Assembly (NCBI RefSeq): GCF_002156705.1
Contig: NZ_CP019893.1
Location: 3,038,001 to 3,102,000 of the forward strand
Reading direction: 5' to 3'
DNA: 64,000 bases
Source of the DNA: Natrarchaeobaculum aegyptiacum
GTDB lineage: Archaea; Halobacteriota; Halobacteria; Halobacteriales; Natrialbaceae
This document shows positions 1 through 8,129 of the stretch, piece by piece (position 1 is the stretch's first letter; every line of letters starts with the position of its first letter). The translations under genes were made by a program, and so were the position numbers. Under the pieces are notes generated by a model. The model was not told where the DNA came from, ran no database searches, and saw nothing but the letters and a program-made list of their open reading frames with translations.

Positions 1-1
1 G

Positions 2-481
2 ACCCACGTCGGGAGTTACGCGAACCGGTGGTACCTCTGGCTCGGCCTCCTGCTGTACGCGGGAGTCCTCGAGTTCGCCGTCCGCCGCCGGTACGGGATC
101 GCCGAGAATCGTCTTCGGGACCTGCCTGCGATTCCCTCGAGTCGGGCAGGTCGTCTTCGCATCGCTGCGGCCGGCGGCGTGCTGATCGGAATCGCGACGG
201 CGCTGCTCGTCCTCGAGAGCGGCATCAGGCCCCCGCTGGCGGCGACAGCCGTCTTCGTGGTCGCGTTCGCGGTGGCCCTCGTGCCGCTGGTCGGCCTGCT
301 CGAGCGCCGGCTTATCCTCCCGACGCTGTTGTTTCTCGCACTCGTGCCGTACCTGCTGGTCTTCGAGGCGTTCGTCACGACCGACAGTCCGGTCCACATC
401 TTCCTGTTTGGCCCCTACGCGATCCTGCTCGCCGCCGTCGGTCTGCTCGAGGCGATCGTCAGATCCCGGTTCGGGGAGTGA
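2..481 (+). CDS. Membrane protein, 5' truncated by window edge
   Basis: The reading frame is open from base 2 to the TGA at 479-481, so about 159 C-terminal residues are visible and the real start lies upstream. The visible part has at least four hydrophobic stretches: one near the left edge (WYLWLGLLLYAGVLEF), then IGIATALLVL, AAVFVVAFAVALVPLVGLL, and a pair that includes LLFLALVPYLLVFEAFV and YAILLAAVGLLEAI. Arg-rich loops separate them, as in a polytopic inner-membrane protein. I do not recognise the family. It runs in the same direction as folCP, about 120 bp upstream of it, so it could share or precede that transcript. No catalytic motif is visible. The call rests on hydropathy and codon use only. 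Confidence 0.6.
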   Translation, partial: THVGSYANRWYLWLGLLLYAGVLEFAVRRRYGIAENRLRDLPAIPSSRAGRLRIAAAGGVLIGIATALLVLESGIRPPLAATAVFVVAFAVALVPLVGLLERRLILPTLLFLALVPYLLVFEAFVTTDSPVHIFLFGPYAILLAAVGLLEAIVRSRFGE

Positions 482-602
482 CCTCGTCTCCCCAACTCGG
501 GTGGCCGGATACCGACCGGAAACCGCCGCTCGAGCGTGTGGACGGCTCTCAGACGAGACTCGACTCCGACACCCTAAAGCGCGCGCACTCTGTGGATCGG
601 GT

Positions 603-3116
603 ATGGAGTATCACGAGGCGGCGGACTTCGTGTTCGGCCTGCGGCGGTTCCGGCCGAAACCGGGCACGGAGTCGACGGCGCGACTGCTCGCCTCCCTCGA
701 GGATCCCCACGAGGGCATCGACTGCGTCCAGATCGCCGGCTCGAACGGAAAAGGATCGACCGCCCGAATGCTCGAGCGGACCCTCCGCGAAGCCGGGCTC
801 TCCGTGGGACTGTACACCTCGCCACACCTCGAAGACCTCCGCGAACGGATTCGCGTCGACGGTCGCAAGATTCCGCGGACAGCGGTCTGTGCGTACGTCG
901 AGGCCGTTCGTGACTACGTCACCGACGCGGCCGCAGACGGCTCCTCGCCGACGTTCTTCGAGGCGATGACCGCGATGGCCCTGTGGCATTTCGACCGTGA
1001 AGACGTCGACGTTGCCGTCCTCGAGGTCGGCATCGGCGGCAAGTACGACGCCACGAGCGTCGTGTCGCCGGTCGCGAGCGCGGTCACGAGCGTCACCCTC
1101 GAACATACCGGGATCATCGGCGACACCGAGGAGGCCATCGCCCGCGACAAGGCCCACGTCGCCCCTGACGACGCGTCGCTCGTGACCGCCGTCTCCGGCG
1201 ACCCGCTCGAGGCAGTCCGTGAGGTCGCAGGCGACGTCGTGACGGTCGGCGATGGGAGTGCCAAGGACGCGGCTGCCGGTGCCGACGCTTCGGCGGACGT
1301 CCGGGTCACCTACGGCGGCCTGACCAACCACACCGAGGCGGCCGTCAGCATCGAGGCCGACGACTGGAGCGTCGAGACGAAGATTCCGTTCCCCGGCGCA
1401 CACCAGGCGACGAACGCGGCGATCGCCGCCGCCCTCGCCCGACAACTCGCCGACGTCGACGAGGCCGACCTCGCCCGCGGGCTTCGAAACGCCCACTGGC
1501 CCGGCCGCTTCGAGGTGATGGACACCGGGCCGCTGGTCGTCCTCGACGGTGCCCACAACCCCGGGGCCTGCGAGACCCTCGCCGGGACGCTCTCGAGTTG
1601 CGACTACGACGACCTCCACGTCGTCTTCGGCGCGATGCACGACAAGGACCACCGCGAGATGGCCCACGCGCTCCCCACTCCCGACTCGGTCGTCGCCTGC
1701 GAACCGACGCTCGACCGGGCCGAAGATCGGGCCGTCCTCGAGACCGTCTTCGCAGACGTCGGCGTTCCCGACACCGAGTCGGTCGCCGCCGTCTCCGACG
1801 CCGTCGAACACGCGCTCGAGCGCGCAGACGAAGGTGACTGCGTGCTCGTCACCGGCTCGCTCTTTGCCGTCGCGGAGGCCCGGTCCCGCTGGACGCGTGC
1901 CGACGTCCCGAAACGCGTCCGGAACCTGGCGGACGCTCGCGAGACCCTCGCCGGCGCGTCGGTCGCCGACGGGAACGTCCACCGACTTGGTGGTGACGCC
2001 GTCCACCGCGTCGTGAAGGTCACGGTCAGTCCCCGTCAGGCCGACGTCCTCGAGGCCGAACTGCTGCGGGTCGGCGGTGAGTGTGCGCTTCCCGACTACC
2101 GGCAGGGCGACGAGCGCGTCGACGCCGTCCTCATGGGGACGCTCGGCCAGTTCGACCGACTGACCACGACGCTTGCAGGCCGCTCCGGCGGCCTCGAGCC
2201 CATCGCCCGGGAACTCCGTGAGACGCTCGAACTGGGCGGCGAGTCGGGTTCGGAAGGTGTACCCGCCGAGACGGGCGCTGGCGAGAACCCCCAGTTCCCG
2301 TGGGACGAACACACCGCTGTCATGGGCATCCTGAACGTCACGCCAGACAGCTTCCACGACGGTGGCCGCTACGACGCTCTCGAGGACGCGCTCACCCGCG
2401 CGCAGGCCATGGTCGAGGCCGGCGTCGACGTGATCGACGTCGGTGGCGAGTCGACCCGACCGGGTGCCGACCCCGTTCCGACCGACGAGGAGATCGATCG
2501 CGTCGTCCCCGTGATCGACCGGATCGCCGACCTCGGTATCCCGATCTCGATCGACACCCGGAAAGCCGCCGTCGCCGAGGCCGCTCTCGAGGCCGGCGCG
2601 GACGTCATCAACGACGTCTCCGGGCTCGAGGACCCGGCGATGCGGTTCGTCGCCGCCGAGCACGACGCCGGCCTGATCGTGATGCACAGCATCGACGCGC
2701 CGGTCGTCCCCGGTCGAGAAATCGACTACGACGACGTCGTCGAGGACGTGATCGACGAACTCGCCGAACTGGTCTTGCTCGCCGAGAAGGCCGGTCTCGA
2801 TCGCGAGCGGATCGTCGTCGATCCGGGGATTGGCTTCGGCAAGACTGCCGCCGAGAGCTTCGAACTCCTCGGGCGGATCGACGAGTTCAACGCGCTCGGC
2901 TGTCCCGTCCTCGTCGGTCACTCTCAGAAGTCGATGTACGACCACGTCGGCCAGCCAGCCGGTGACCGACTCGAGTCGACGGTCGCCGCGACCGCGATCG
3001 CCGCCGACCGGGGCGCAGACGTCGTTCGCGTCCACGACGTCCCTGAAAACGTTGCGGCCGTCCGCACTGCACTCGCAGCCAGCGATCCCGACCAGTTTTC
3101 CTGGCGCTCGGACTGA
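603..3116 (+). CDS. folCP: Bifunctional folylpolyglutamate/dihydrofolate synthase - dihydropteroate synthase (FolC-FolP fusion)
   Basis: This 837-aa fusion covers two steps of folate synthesis: coupling of pterin to p-aminobenzoate (FolP) and glutamate addition (FolC). The N-terminal part is a Mur-ligase-like FolC with the P-loop GSNGKGST at about residues 46-53, LYTSPHLEDLRERI just after it, and later LDGAHNPGA and GAMHDKDH. Residues from about 440 to 565 form a linker domain typical of archaeal fusions. The DHPS barrel starts near residue 574 (MGILNVTPDSF), followed by DVGGESTRPGA, SIDTRK, NDVSG and GHSQKS. The in-frame ORF extends upstream of 603, but the ATG at 603 gives the conserved N-terminus. 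FolC-FolP fusions are known from haloarchaea, so the architecture is expected. It probably acts in the cytoplasm. Confidence 0.95.
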   Translation: MEYHEAADFVFGLRRFRPKPGTESTARLLASLEDPHEGIDCVQIAGSNGKGSTARMLERTLREAGLSVGLYTSPHLEDLRERIRVDGRKIPRTAVCAYVEAVRDYVTDAAADGSSPTFFEAMTAMALWHFDREDVDVAVLEVGIGGKYDATSVVSPVASAVTSVTLEHTGIIGDTEEAIARDKAHVAPDDASLVTAVSGDPLEAVREVAGDVVTVGDGSAKDAAAGADASADVRVTYGGLTNHTEAAVSIEADDWSVETKIPFPGAHQATNAAIAAALARQLADVDEADLARGLRNAHWPGRFEVMDTGPLVVLDGAHNPGACETLAGTLSSCDYDDLHVVFGAMHDKDHREMAHALPTPDSVVACEPTLDRAEDRAVLETVFADVGVPDTESVAAVSDAVEHALERADEGDCVLVTGSLFAVAEARSRWTRADVPKRVRNLADARETLAGASVADGNVHRLGGDAVHRVVKVTVSPRQADVLEAELLRVGGECALPDYRQGDERVDAVLMGTLGQFDRLTTTLAGRSGGLEPIARELRETLELGGESGSEGVPAETGAGENPQFPWDEHTAVMGILNVTPDSFHDGGRYDALEDALTRAQAMVEAGVDVIDVGGESTRPGADPVPTDEEIDRVVPVIDRIADLGIPISIDTRKAAVAEAALEAGADVINDVSGLEDPAMRFVAAEHDAGLIVMHSIDAPVVPGREIDYDDVVEDVIDELAELVLLAEKAGLDRERIVVDPGIGFGKTAAESFELLGRIDEFNALGCPVLVGHSQKSMYDHVGQPAGDRLESTVAATAIAADRGADVVRVHDVPENVAAVRTALAASDPDQFSWRSD

Positions 3117-3138
3117 CTGCGAGTCCCTCGACTCTGAC

Positions 3139-4461
3139 CTACTCGTCGACGAGCGCCTCGAGGTCGGACTCGAGGGACTCGATCGCCTCTTCGATCTCGG
3201 CGACCGTGGCAGCCTGTTCTTCGGCTCCAGCGGCGACCTCGCCGATCTCGGCTGCGATGGCGTCGCTCTGGTCGACGACGTCGTCTGTCATGCTCGCGAT
3301 CTCTTCGGCGCTCGAGGCCTGTTCGTCGGTCGCACGGGCGATCTCGTCGATGCCGTTCGCAACGTCTGCGATACTCGAGAGGATCGCTTCCTGGTCTTCG
3401 ACGACGGATTCGGTGCGCTCGGTCGCCGTCTGGACGCGTTCGTTGGCCACGCCGACGCTTTCGACAGTCTCGTCGGTCAACCCGCGGATCTGGTCGACGA
3501 GCCGCTCGATCTCTGCGACCTCAGACTGGGACTGTTCGGCCAGCGATTTGACTTCGCTCGCGACGACGGAGAACCCCTCGCCCTCTTGCCCGGCTCGCGC
3601 CGCTTCGATCGAGGCGTTGAGCGCGAGCAGATTGGTCTGGTCGGCGATGTCGTTGATGACGTCGACGATCTCCTCGATCCGCTCGACGTGTGACTGGAGT
3701 TGCTGGCTGTTCTCGGCGACTGCACCGCCAGCGGTTGCAACGTCACCCATGACGTCGATGAGTTCGTGGCCCGAGTCTCGAGACTGGGTCGCGAAGTTCC
3801 GGGTTTGCTCACTCTGGGAGCTGATCTCCTCGGCGCTCGTGGCGATCTCTTCGACCGTCGCACTGAACGAGGAAATCTCCGAGAGCACTTCACCGAGGTT
3901 CGACGTCTGTGTGTCGGCCCGCTGGCTGATCGCCTCGGCGTTTTCGGCGACGGTCGTCGTCGACTGGTCGAGTTCGTCGACGGCGACGCCGACGTCGTCT
4001 GCCATCCGACGCTGTAGCTCCGCCATGGCCTGGCGCTGTTCGACGAGTTCGGTGACGTCGACGAGCACCTCGATTCCGCCGGTGACAGTTCCCCCCGGAC
4101 CGCGGATCGGGACGGCCATCGCTCTCGCGAAGATCGGCTCGCCGTGTACGTTCGTCGTCGTTCGAATCTGTTCTTCGCGGATCACTTCGTCTCGCCGGAG
4201 ACACGTTTCGACGAGCGTCTCACTCTCACCGTCCGTCTGGAAGAGTTCGTACGCCGGTTTCCCGAGTGCGTCCTGCTCGCTCAGCCCGATCAATTCCTCG
4301 AGGTCGTCGTTCCACACCACGACGCGGCCTGACTCGTCGACCGCGAACGCGGGTTCTGGAAACGTCTCGACGAGAGAGAGGAACGCGTGTCGCCAGAAGG
4401 CAGCCGGATCGGTTTCGTCGTCTGGAGCGAGCCCCTCACCTTGGTGAACGTTAGTAGCCAT
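3139..4461 (-). CDS. Soluble PAS-containing methyl-accepting transducer (Htr-like)
   Basis: A 440-aa cytoplasmic chemo/aerotaxis-type transducer. An N-terminal PAS domain (about residues 25-140; AFAVDESGRVVVWNDDLEEL and a PAC-like end at VTGGIEVLVDVTEL) precedes a long coiled-coil methyl-accepting signalling domain. The highly conserved hairpin tip is present (ADQTNLLALNASIEAARAG, then FSVVASEVKSLAEQS), which is where CheA/CheW dock. Gln/Glu-rich helices on either side could carry methylation sites. No transmembrane segment or HAMP domain is evident, so the signal is probably sensed inside the cell through the PAS domain, with possible flavin, heme or small-ligand binding. No other che genes are nearby. 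It converges with folCP (22-bp gap). The ligand cannot be read from the sequence. Confidence 0.9.
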   Translation of the reverse strand: MATNVHQGEGLAPDDETDPAAFWRHAFLSLVETFPEPAFAVDESGRVVVWNDDLEELIGLSEQDALGKPAYELFQTDGESETLVETCLRRDEVIREEQIRTTTNVHGEPIFARAMAVPIRGPGGTVTGGIEVLVDVTELVEQRQAMAELQRRMADDVGVAVDELDQSTTTVAENAEAISQRADTQTSNLGEVLSEISSFSATVEEIATSAEEISSQSEQTRNFATQSRDSGHELIDVMGDVATAGGAVAENSQQLQSHVERIEEIVDVINDIADQTNLLALNASIEAARAGQEGEGFSVVASEVKSLAEQSQSEVAEIERLVDQIRGLTDETVESVGVANERVQTATERTESVVEDQEAILSSIADVANGIDEIARATDEQASSAEEIASMTDDVVDQSDAIAAEIGEVAAGAEEQAATVAEIEEAIESLESDLEALVDE

Positions 4462-4505
4462 TCGTAGCAGTGACTAATTGTACAGCAATTCGATACATAG
4501 TCGTT

Positions 4506-4558
4506 GTGGCACCCCGGAAGATAACCGATACCACCTTATAGCGGTGGTTTAGTGCCAC
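4506..4558. repeat. Nested inverted repeat upstream of the transducer gene
   Basis: The outer arms GTGGCAC (4506-4512) and GTGCCAC (4552-4558) enclose inner arms ACCACC (4530-4535) and GGTGGT (4543-4548) around TTATAGC. It lies 45-100 bp before the transducer start at 4461, so it may be an operator for that gene or an RNA hairpin in its leader. The inner loop contains a TATA-like string. Function is inferred. Confidence 0.4.
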
Positions 4559-4755
4559 GCCATCCGCACAAATTGAAGTGACAGATTGCGTTAGATACGT
4601 GTCGAGTGGCCTGTATCGGTCTGGTCATCGGCGGCCAGTGGACTCGAGTCCGATCGGCCGTCGTCGGGTCGGGGACGGACTGTTGTCGCGTCGTCTCACG
4701 TCCACCGACGTCTCGCAGACTGCTACTCGTGTGTCGACGAGCAGGTGTCGGCAGT

Positions 4756-5367
4756 TCAACCCGTCGGATTCTGCCGCCTGACGAACCCGATCGTCGCCGG
4801 GTCGAAGACGTACGTCGAGTGACAGCACTCACAGGTCGTCGCGAGGAAGTTTCCGTTACGGTGGCGCTTCCAGAGTTTCGTCTGACTCTGATCGATCTCG
4901 AGGATCACCGGCGTGCCACAGTCGGGGACCGTACAGGGGAACCGGACGTACCAGTTGGGAACCGAGAGCGCACCGAGCGGCTCGAGGAGGCTCCGGAGCC
5001 GGCTGAGCAGGTTGAAGATCGTCACCGTCAGGTCCTGACGGTCGATCGAGACGCCCTCGACGTCGCTGATGAAGCCGTTCAGGTGGGACTCCTCGTCGTA
5101 CAGCGGGAGGACGGGAATCCCCTTCGCCTGTGCGTAGCCGATCTCCTGATTGACCCAGGGGGAGTCGGCCGACTGGTCGGTCAACACGGGGATCGCGACG
5201 GTACTGTTGGCGAGACGGCCCTGAAGCCGGGACCGGGACTGCCGGGATTCGACCTCCTCGAGTGCGATGTGGACGTCGAACGGAAAGTTCTTGACAGTCG
5301 AAAAGAGGTCCTGAACGAGCCCGAGATCACCGGTTTCGTGTGAGACGTAGATCCGCTCCCCTGTCAT
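4756..5367 (-). CDS. TIR-domain protein with C-terminal zinc ribbon
   Basis: A 203-aa protein. Residues 1 to about 130 fit a TIR fold: RIYVSHETGD at strand A, ANSTVAIPVLTDQSADSPWV, then NQEIGYAQAKGIPVLPLYDEE. Trp71 and Glu75 occupy the W..QE position that in bacterial and archaeal TIRs carries the catalytic glutamate of NAD-cleaving enzymes. The C-terminus adds a four-Cys ribbon: Cys145/Cys150 and Cys179/Cys182, with Cys181 and His183 alongside. Bacterial and archaeal TIR proteins often serve in anti-phage defence or NAD signalling, but no ThsA-like effector, SIR2, Argonaute or nuclease partner is adjacent. The neighbours are a chemotaxis transducer and tpiA. An AT-rich promoter at 5401-5410 precedes it. 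Activity is inferred. A purely scaffolding role is also possible. Confidence 0.8.
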   Translation of the reverse strand: MTGERIYVSHETGDLGLVQDLFSTVKNFPFDVHIALEEVESRQSRSRLQGRLANSTVAIPVLTDQSADSPWVNQEIGYAQAKGIPVLPLYDEESHLNGFISDVEGVSIDRQDLTVTIFNLLSRLRSLLEPLGALSVPNWYVRFPCTVPDCGTPVILEIDQSQTKLWKRHRNGNFLATTCECCHSTYVFDPATIGFVRRQNPTG

Positions 5368-5400
5368 TCCAGCGCTCTACGAACATAATCGTACCGACCA

Positions 5401-5410
5401 CTATATATGT
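5401..5410 (-). promoter_or_regulatory. TATA box of the TIR gene
   Basis: CTATATATGT on the plus strand reads ACATATATAG toward the TIR gene, centred about 38 nt before the ATG at 5367. It predicts a short 5' UTR of roughly 10 nt. It stands out in otherwise GC-rich DNA. Confidence 0.55.
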
Positions 5411-5544
5411 AACTAATCCTCGAGCAGTGAGATGGTAGGCGACGAGGGGTAGTGTACGGGCGAAAATACGTCCCTCGGTACCGAACGCGAGACGTTCACC
5501 GTCAAAACGAGTCTGTCACCGGTAGATCGTTCGGCGCGTGACCG

Positions 5545-6189
5545 TTACTGCGAGGCCACCAGATCCGAGAGTGCAGCGGCCGGGTCGTCGGCTTTCGCGA
5601 CGCCGCTGGCGAGGAGGACGCCCTCTGCACCGAGCTCTGCGGCCGCCGCGACGTCTTCACCGGTGCTAATTCCGGCACCACAGAGCACGGAGACGGCATC
5701 GTCGACGGAGCCGGCCGCAGCGACGGCACCTTCGACGACCTCCGGGTCGGCCTTGCTGACGGGTGTCCCCGTCCCGATCAGTTCCGGCGGTTCGACGGCG
5801 ACTGCGTCCGGCCCGAGTGCTGCTGCCGCACCGACCTGTGACGGGTTGTTCGCACAGACGACCGTCTCGAGTCCGGCGCGTTCTGCAGCCCGAACGGCCC
5901 CGTCCACGTCGGCGAGTTTCTGCCGACACTCGGAGTGATTCACGAGCGTCCCGACCGCCCCGGCGTCGGCGACGGTCTCGGCCAGCGTGTGCCCGGTGTT
6001 ACTGCCGTGATCGATCGGATCGACGTGCTGGGCCCACGTCTCGACGCCCGTGTCGGCAACGCGGGCGATGTCCGCGGCCTGCGGGGCGACTGCCAGCCGG
6101 GCGTCGGTCGTCTCGTCTACGTCCGCGACGGCCTCGGCGACGGCCACCGGGTCGCACGGATAGGTCTTCAGGTTGACGAGGATGAACAT
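5545..6189 (-). CDS. tpiA: Triosephosphate isomerase
   Basis: A 214-aa archaeal-type TIM that interconverts glyceraldehyde-3-phosphate and dihydroxyacetone phosphate. The N-terminal NLKTY carries the catalytic Lys8, LVNHSECR carries the catalytic His, and [10 protein letters not shown] carries the catalytic Glu and the mobile loop. [11 protein letters not shown] and [11 protein letters not shown] form the phosphate-binding end of the barrel. The length, about 210-220 aa, is usual for archaeal forms and shorter than the roughly 250 aa of bacterial ones. It works with the fba and fbp genes near 60 kb in gluconeogenesis and the lower glycolytic branch. It is probably transcribed alone. Confidence 0.95.
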   Translation of the reverse strand: MFILVNLKTYPCDPVAVAEAVADVDETTDARLAVAPQAADIARVADTGVETWAQHVDPIDHGSNTGHTLAETVADAGAVGTLVNHSECRQKLADVDGAVRAAERAGLETVVCANNPSQVGAAAALGPDAVAVEPPELIGTGTPVSKADPEVVEGAVAAAGSVDDAVSVLCGAGISTGEDVAAAAELGAEGVLLASGVAKADDPAAALSDLVASQ

Positions 6190-6363
6190 ACCAGAGACGC
6201 GTCCGTCCCGGAAGAAATAGCTTGCGTGTTGTATTCTCCGTCCGTTCGCCGCCCTGTCGGTCCCTCGAGTCGGTCGCTGGCGGTCGAGGAGACTCGAGGG
6301 AGACGGCGGCTGTTCACCGGTGGAAGGCTCGAGCGTGTGGATCCCGGACGGCGCGGGACGAGA

Positions 6364-6918
6364 TCAGTCCTTTCGCTTGACGACGTCGCCGAGGGTGTAG
6401 CTGCCGGTCGAGGAGCCACCGGACCACTCGGCGTCGTCCGCGCTCGCCCCCTCCGCAGAGAGGTCGACGTCGAGGAAGCGCTCGAGTTTCGACTGGACGC
6501 GGTCGCTCGGGAGGGTATCGCCGCGTTCGATCTTGCGGATCAGGCTCGCCTTCTCGTTGAGTTCGTTCGCGAGGTCGGACTGGCTGAGGCCCTTCTCTTC
6601 GCGGGCAGTGCGGACCCGCTCGTCGTAGTCGGTTGCGAGTTCGTCCATGTCGTCGAACATGTCCCGGCGGCCGCCACTCGACCCGCCCGTGGTGGAGCTA
6701 CCGGTAGCGCCCGCACTGGAACTCGAACTCGAACTGCTGGAGGCAGACGACGAACCGCTACTCGAGGTCGAATATTTCGTCGACGTACTCGAGGCCGTCG
6801 GCTGTTTGACCTCGGTGCCGAAATCGGTACAGTTCGAACACACGTCGAGTTTCGCACCTTCGACTTTGATGGTCTTCGGGGACGACGTCTCGGCGCCACA
6901 CATCTCGCACTGAACCAT
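6364..6918 (-). CDS. Multiprotein bridging factor 1-like (MBF1) Zn-ribbon HTH protein
   Basis: A 184-aa protein with an N-terminal zinc ribbon (CEMCGAE and CSNC, residues 5-32), a Ser-rich low-complexity linker at about residues 40-80, and an XRE-type HTH (VRTAREEKGLSQSDLANELN, then LIRKIERGDTLPS). This domain order is that of archaeal MBF1, a general transcription-associated factor that can also contact the ribosome. The Ser/Gly linker is unusually long and almost homopolymeric. The final segment, YTLGDVVKRKD, matches the conserved basic C-terminus of archaeal MBF1. It lies just downstream of the CDP-alcohol phosphatidyltransferase gene on the same strand (66 bp gap) but probably has its own promoter. 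Confidence 0.9.
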   Translation of the reverse strand: MVQCEMCGAETSSPKTIKVEGAKLDVCSNCTDFGTEVKQPTASSTSTKYSTSSSGSSSASSSSSSSSSAGATGSSTTGGSSGGRRDMFDDMDELATDYDERVRTAREEKGLSQSDLANELNEKASLIRKIERGDTLPSDRVQSKLERFLDVDLSAEGASADDAEWSGGSSTGSYTLGDVVKRKD

Positions 6919-6984
6919 AACGCAGGCTATGTCGTGGCGCGTGATAAACCAACCGGCGAGTGCCCACCCGGCGAAACCGACGGC

Positions 6985-7596
6985 TCACTCGAGGGCCGAC
7001 CAGGAGTGGGCAAATCGCTGGAGTGCGGTCACGTGGCCGACCACCGCGAGGAAGACGAGCAGCCAGCCCACGAGGGTCAGGCCGCCGTAGGTCCCGGAGA
7101 TCGGGTACGCCAGCACACCGACGACGCCGATGATCGCCAGCCGGTCTGCTCGGCCGACGAGGCCACCGTAGACGCGCTCGAGGCCGACCGCCTGGGCCTG
7201 CGTCCCGAGGTAGGAGGTCATGACGACGCCGGTGACGGCGAGGAAGCCGAGGAAGTAGTTCTCGACGCCGGCGGCGATGCCGAAGATGACGACGATGTCG
7301 GCGTACCGGTCGAGTACGTGATCGAGGAGGTCACCGCCCGCGGAGGCGACGCCCTGTTCGCGGGCGAGTGCGCCGTCGATCACGTCGAGCCAGCCGTTGA
7401 GGAAGACGAGCACGGCGGCGACGACGTACCAGACCGGGTCGGCCCGGCCGCCGAGGGTGAACGCGGTCGCGGCGAAGATGGCCATCACGAACGCGAGGAC
7501 GCTCACGCCGTTGGGCGTCAGGCCGATCCGATCGAAGCCGCTGACGAACGGGTCCAGAAACCGCGAGAGATACGGTCGAAGCTGATCGAGCGTCAC
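6985..7596 (-). CDS. CDP-alcohol phosphatidyltransferase family protein (archaetidylinositol-phosphate synthase-like)
   Basis: A 203-aa membrane enzyme with five or six hydrophobic helices. The family signature D-x2-DG-x2-AR-x8-G-x3-D-x3-D is complete (DVIDGALARE, then GDLLDHVLDRYAD, about residues 71-97) and binds the divalent metals and the CDP-linked lipid. In archaea the enzyme of this subgroup joins a CDP-archaeol donor to inositol phosphate or a similar polar alcohol. Its start overlaps the end of the kinase gene by 4 nt, which indicates translational coupling in the hisC operon. The exact acceptor alcohol cannot be decided here. Archaetidylinositol phosphate synthase is the best guess. 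Confidence 0.85.
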   Translation of the reverse strand: MTLDQLRPYLSRFLDPFVSGFDRIGLTPNGVSVLAFVMAIFAATAFTLGGRADPVWYVVAAVLVFLNGWLDVIDGALAREQGVASAGGDLLDHVLDRYADIVVIFGIAAGVENYFLGFLAVTGVVMTSYLGTQAQAVGLERVYGGLVGRADRLAIIGVVGVLAYPISGTYGGLTLVGWLLVFLAVVGHVTALQRFAHSWSALE

Positions 7597-8129
7597 GTCA
7601 GGTACCCCACGAAGTCGACCTCTCCAGCGCTCGGTTCACGATCACCCGTGACCACCGCCTCGAGCGCGTCGGCCACCGCTTCGGGATCGCGATCGGTCGT
7701 GTCGATCTCGTAGACCGACTCGAGGCCGTGTTCCTCGACGGCCTCCGCGAGGATCACGTCGAGCGCCTCGCTCTCTGCGTTCTCTCGCGCTTTGGCGTCG
7801 GTCTCGCCGCGTTCGCGCAATCGCGTCTCGAGTGGCTCGGGCGCACACCGGAGCACGACGATCCGATCGGCCGGGAAGTGATGAGCGAGGTGAGACTCGA
7901 TCACGACGTCCTCACGACCGTCGAGCCACTCGGCGAGTCCCTCGAGGTCGGCGACCTTGCTTTCCCGGTCGGCGTCGACTTCGGTGTACAGCCCCTCGCG
8001 CTCGAGTACCTCGTTCAGGTGGATCACCTCGAGCGCCGGCAGGTCGGCCTCGCGCGCGAGCCGATCCGCGAGCAGGTCCGCCGCAGTGGTCTTGCCCGTC
8101 CCCGGGGTGCCGGTGACGGCGACTCTCAC
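7593..8129 (-). CDS. Fap7/AK6-type adenylate kinase family protein
   Basis: A 178-aa P-loop kinase. Walker A is GTPGTGKTT at residues 7-15. HLNEVLEREGLYTEVD and DVVIESHLAHHF match the NMP-binding region of AK6/Fap7 homologues, and RCAPEPLETRLRERG is the LID region. In eukaryotes Fap7 is an atypical adenylate kinase and ATPase that helps 18S rRNA maturation with Rps14. Archaeal homologues are thought to act likewise in small-subunit assembly. The gene overlaps hisC upstream by 4 nt and the phosphatidyltransferase gene downstream by 4 nt, so all three are probably one coupled operon. Confidence 0.9.
   Translation of the reverse strand: MRVAVTGTPGTGKTTAADLLADRLAREADLPALEVIHLNEVLEREGLYTEVDADRESKVADLEGLAEWLDGREDVVIESHLAHHFPADRIVVLRCAPEPLETRLRERGETDAKARENAESEALDVILAEAVEEHGLESVYEIDTTDRDPEAVADALEAVVTGDREPSAGEVDFVGYLT

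Noticed and set aside
549-3035. Long minus-strand ORF of 828 codons opposite folCP
   Set aside because: It is the antisense shadow of a strongly supported gene in high-GC DNA. It has no recognisable domain and is full of Asp, Val, Gly and Arg typical of mirrored codons.
4756-5367. Complete Thoeris-type defence system around the TIR gene
   Set aside because: No ThsA-like gene is adjacent; the neighbours are a chemotaxis transducer and tpiA.
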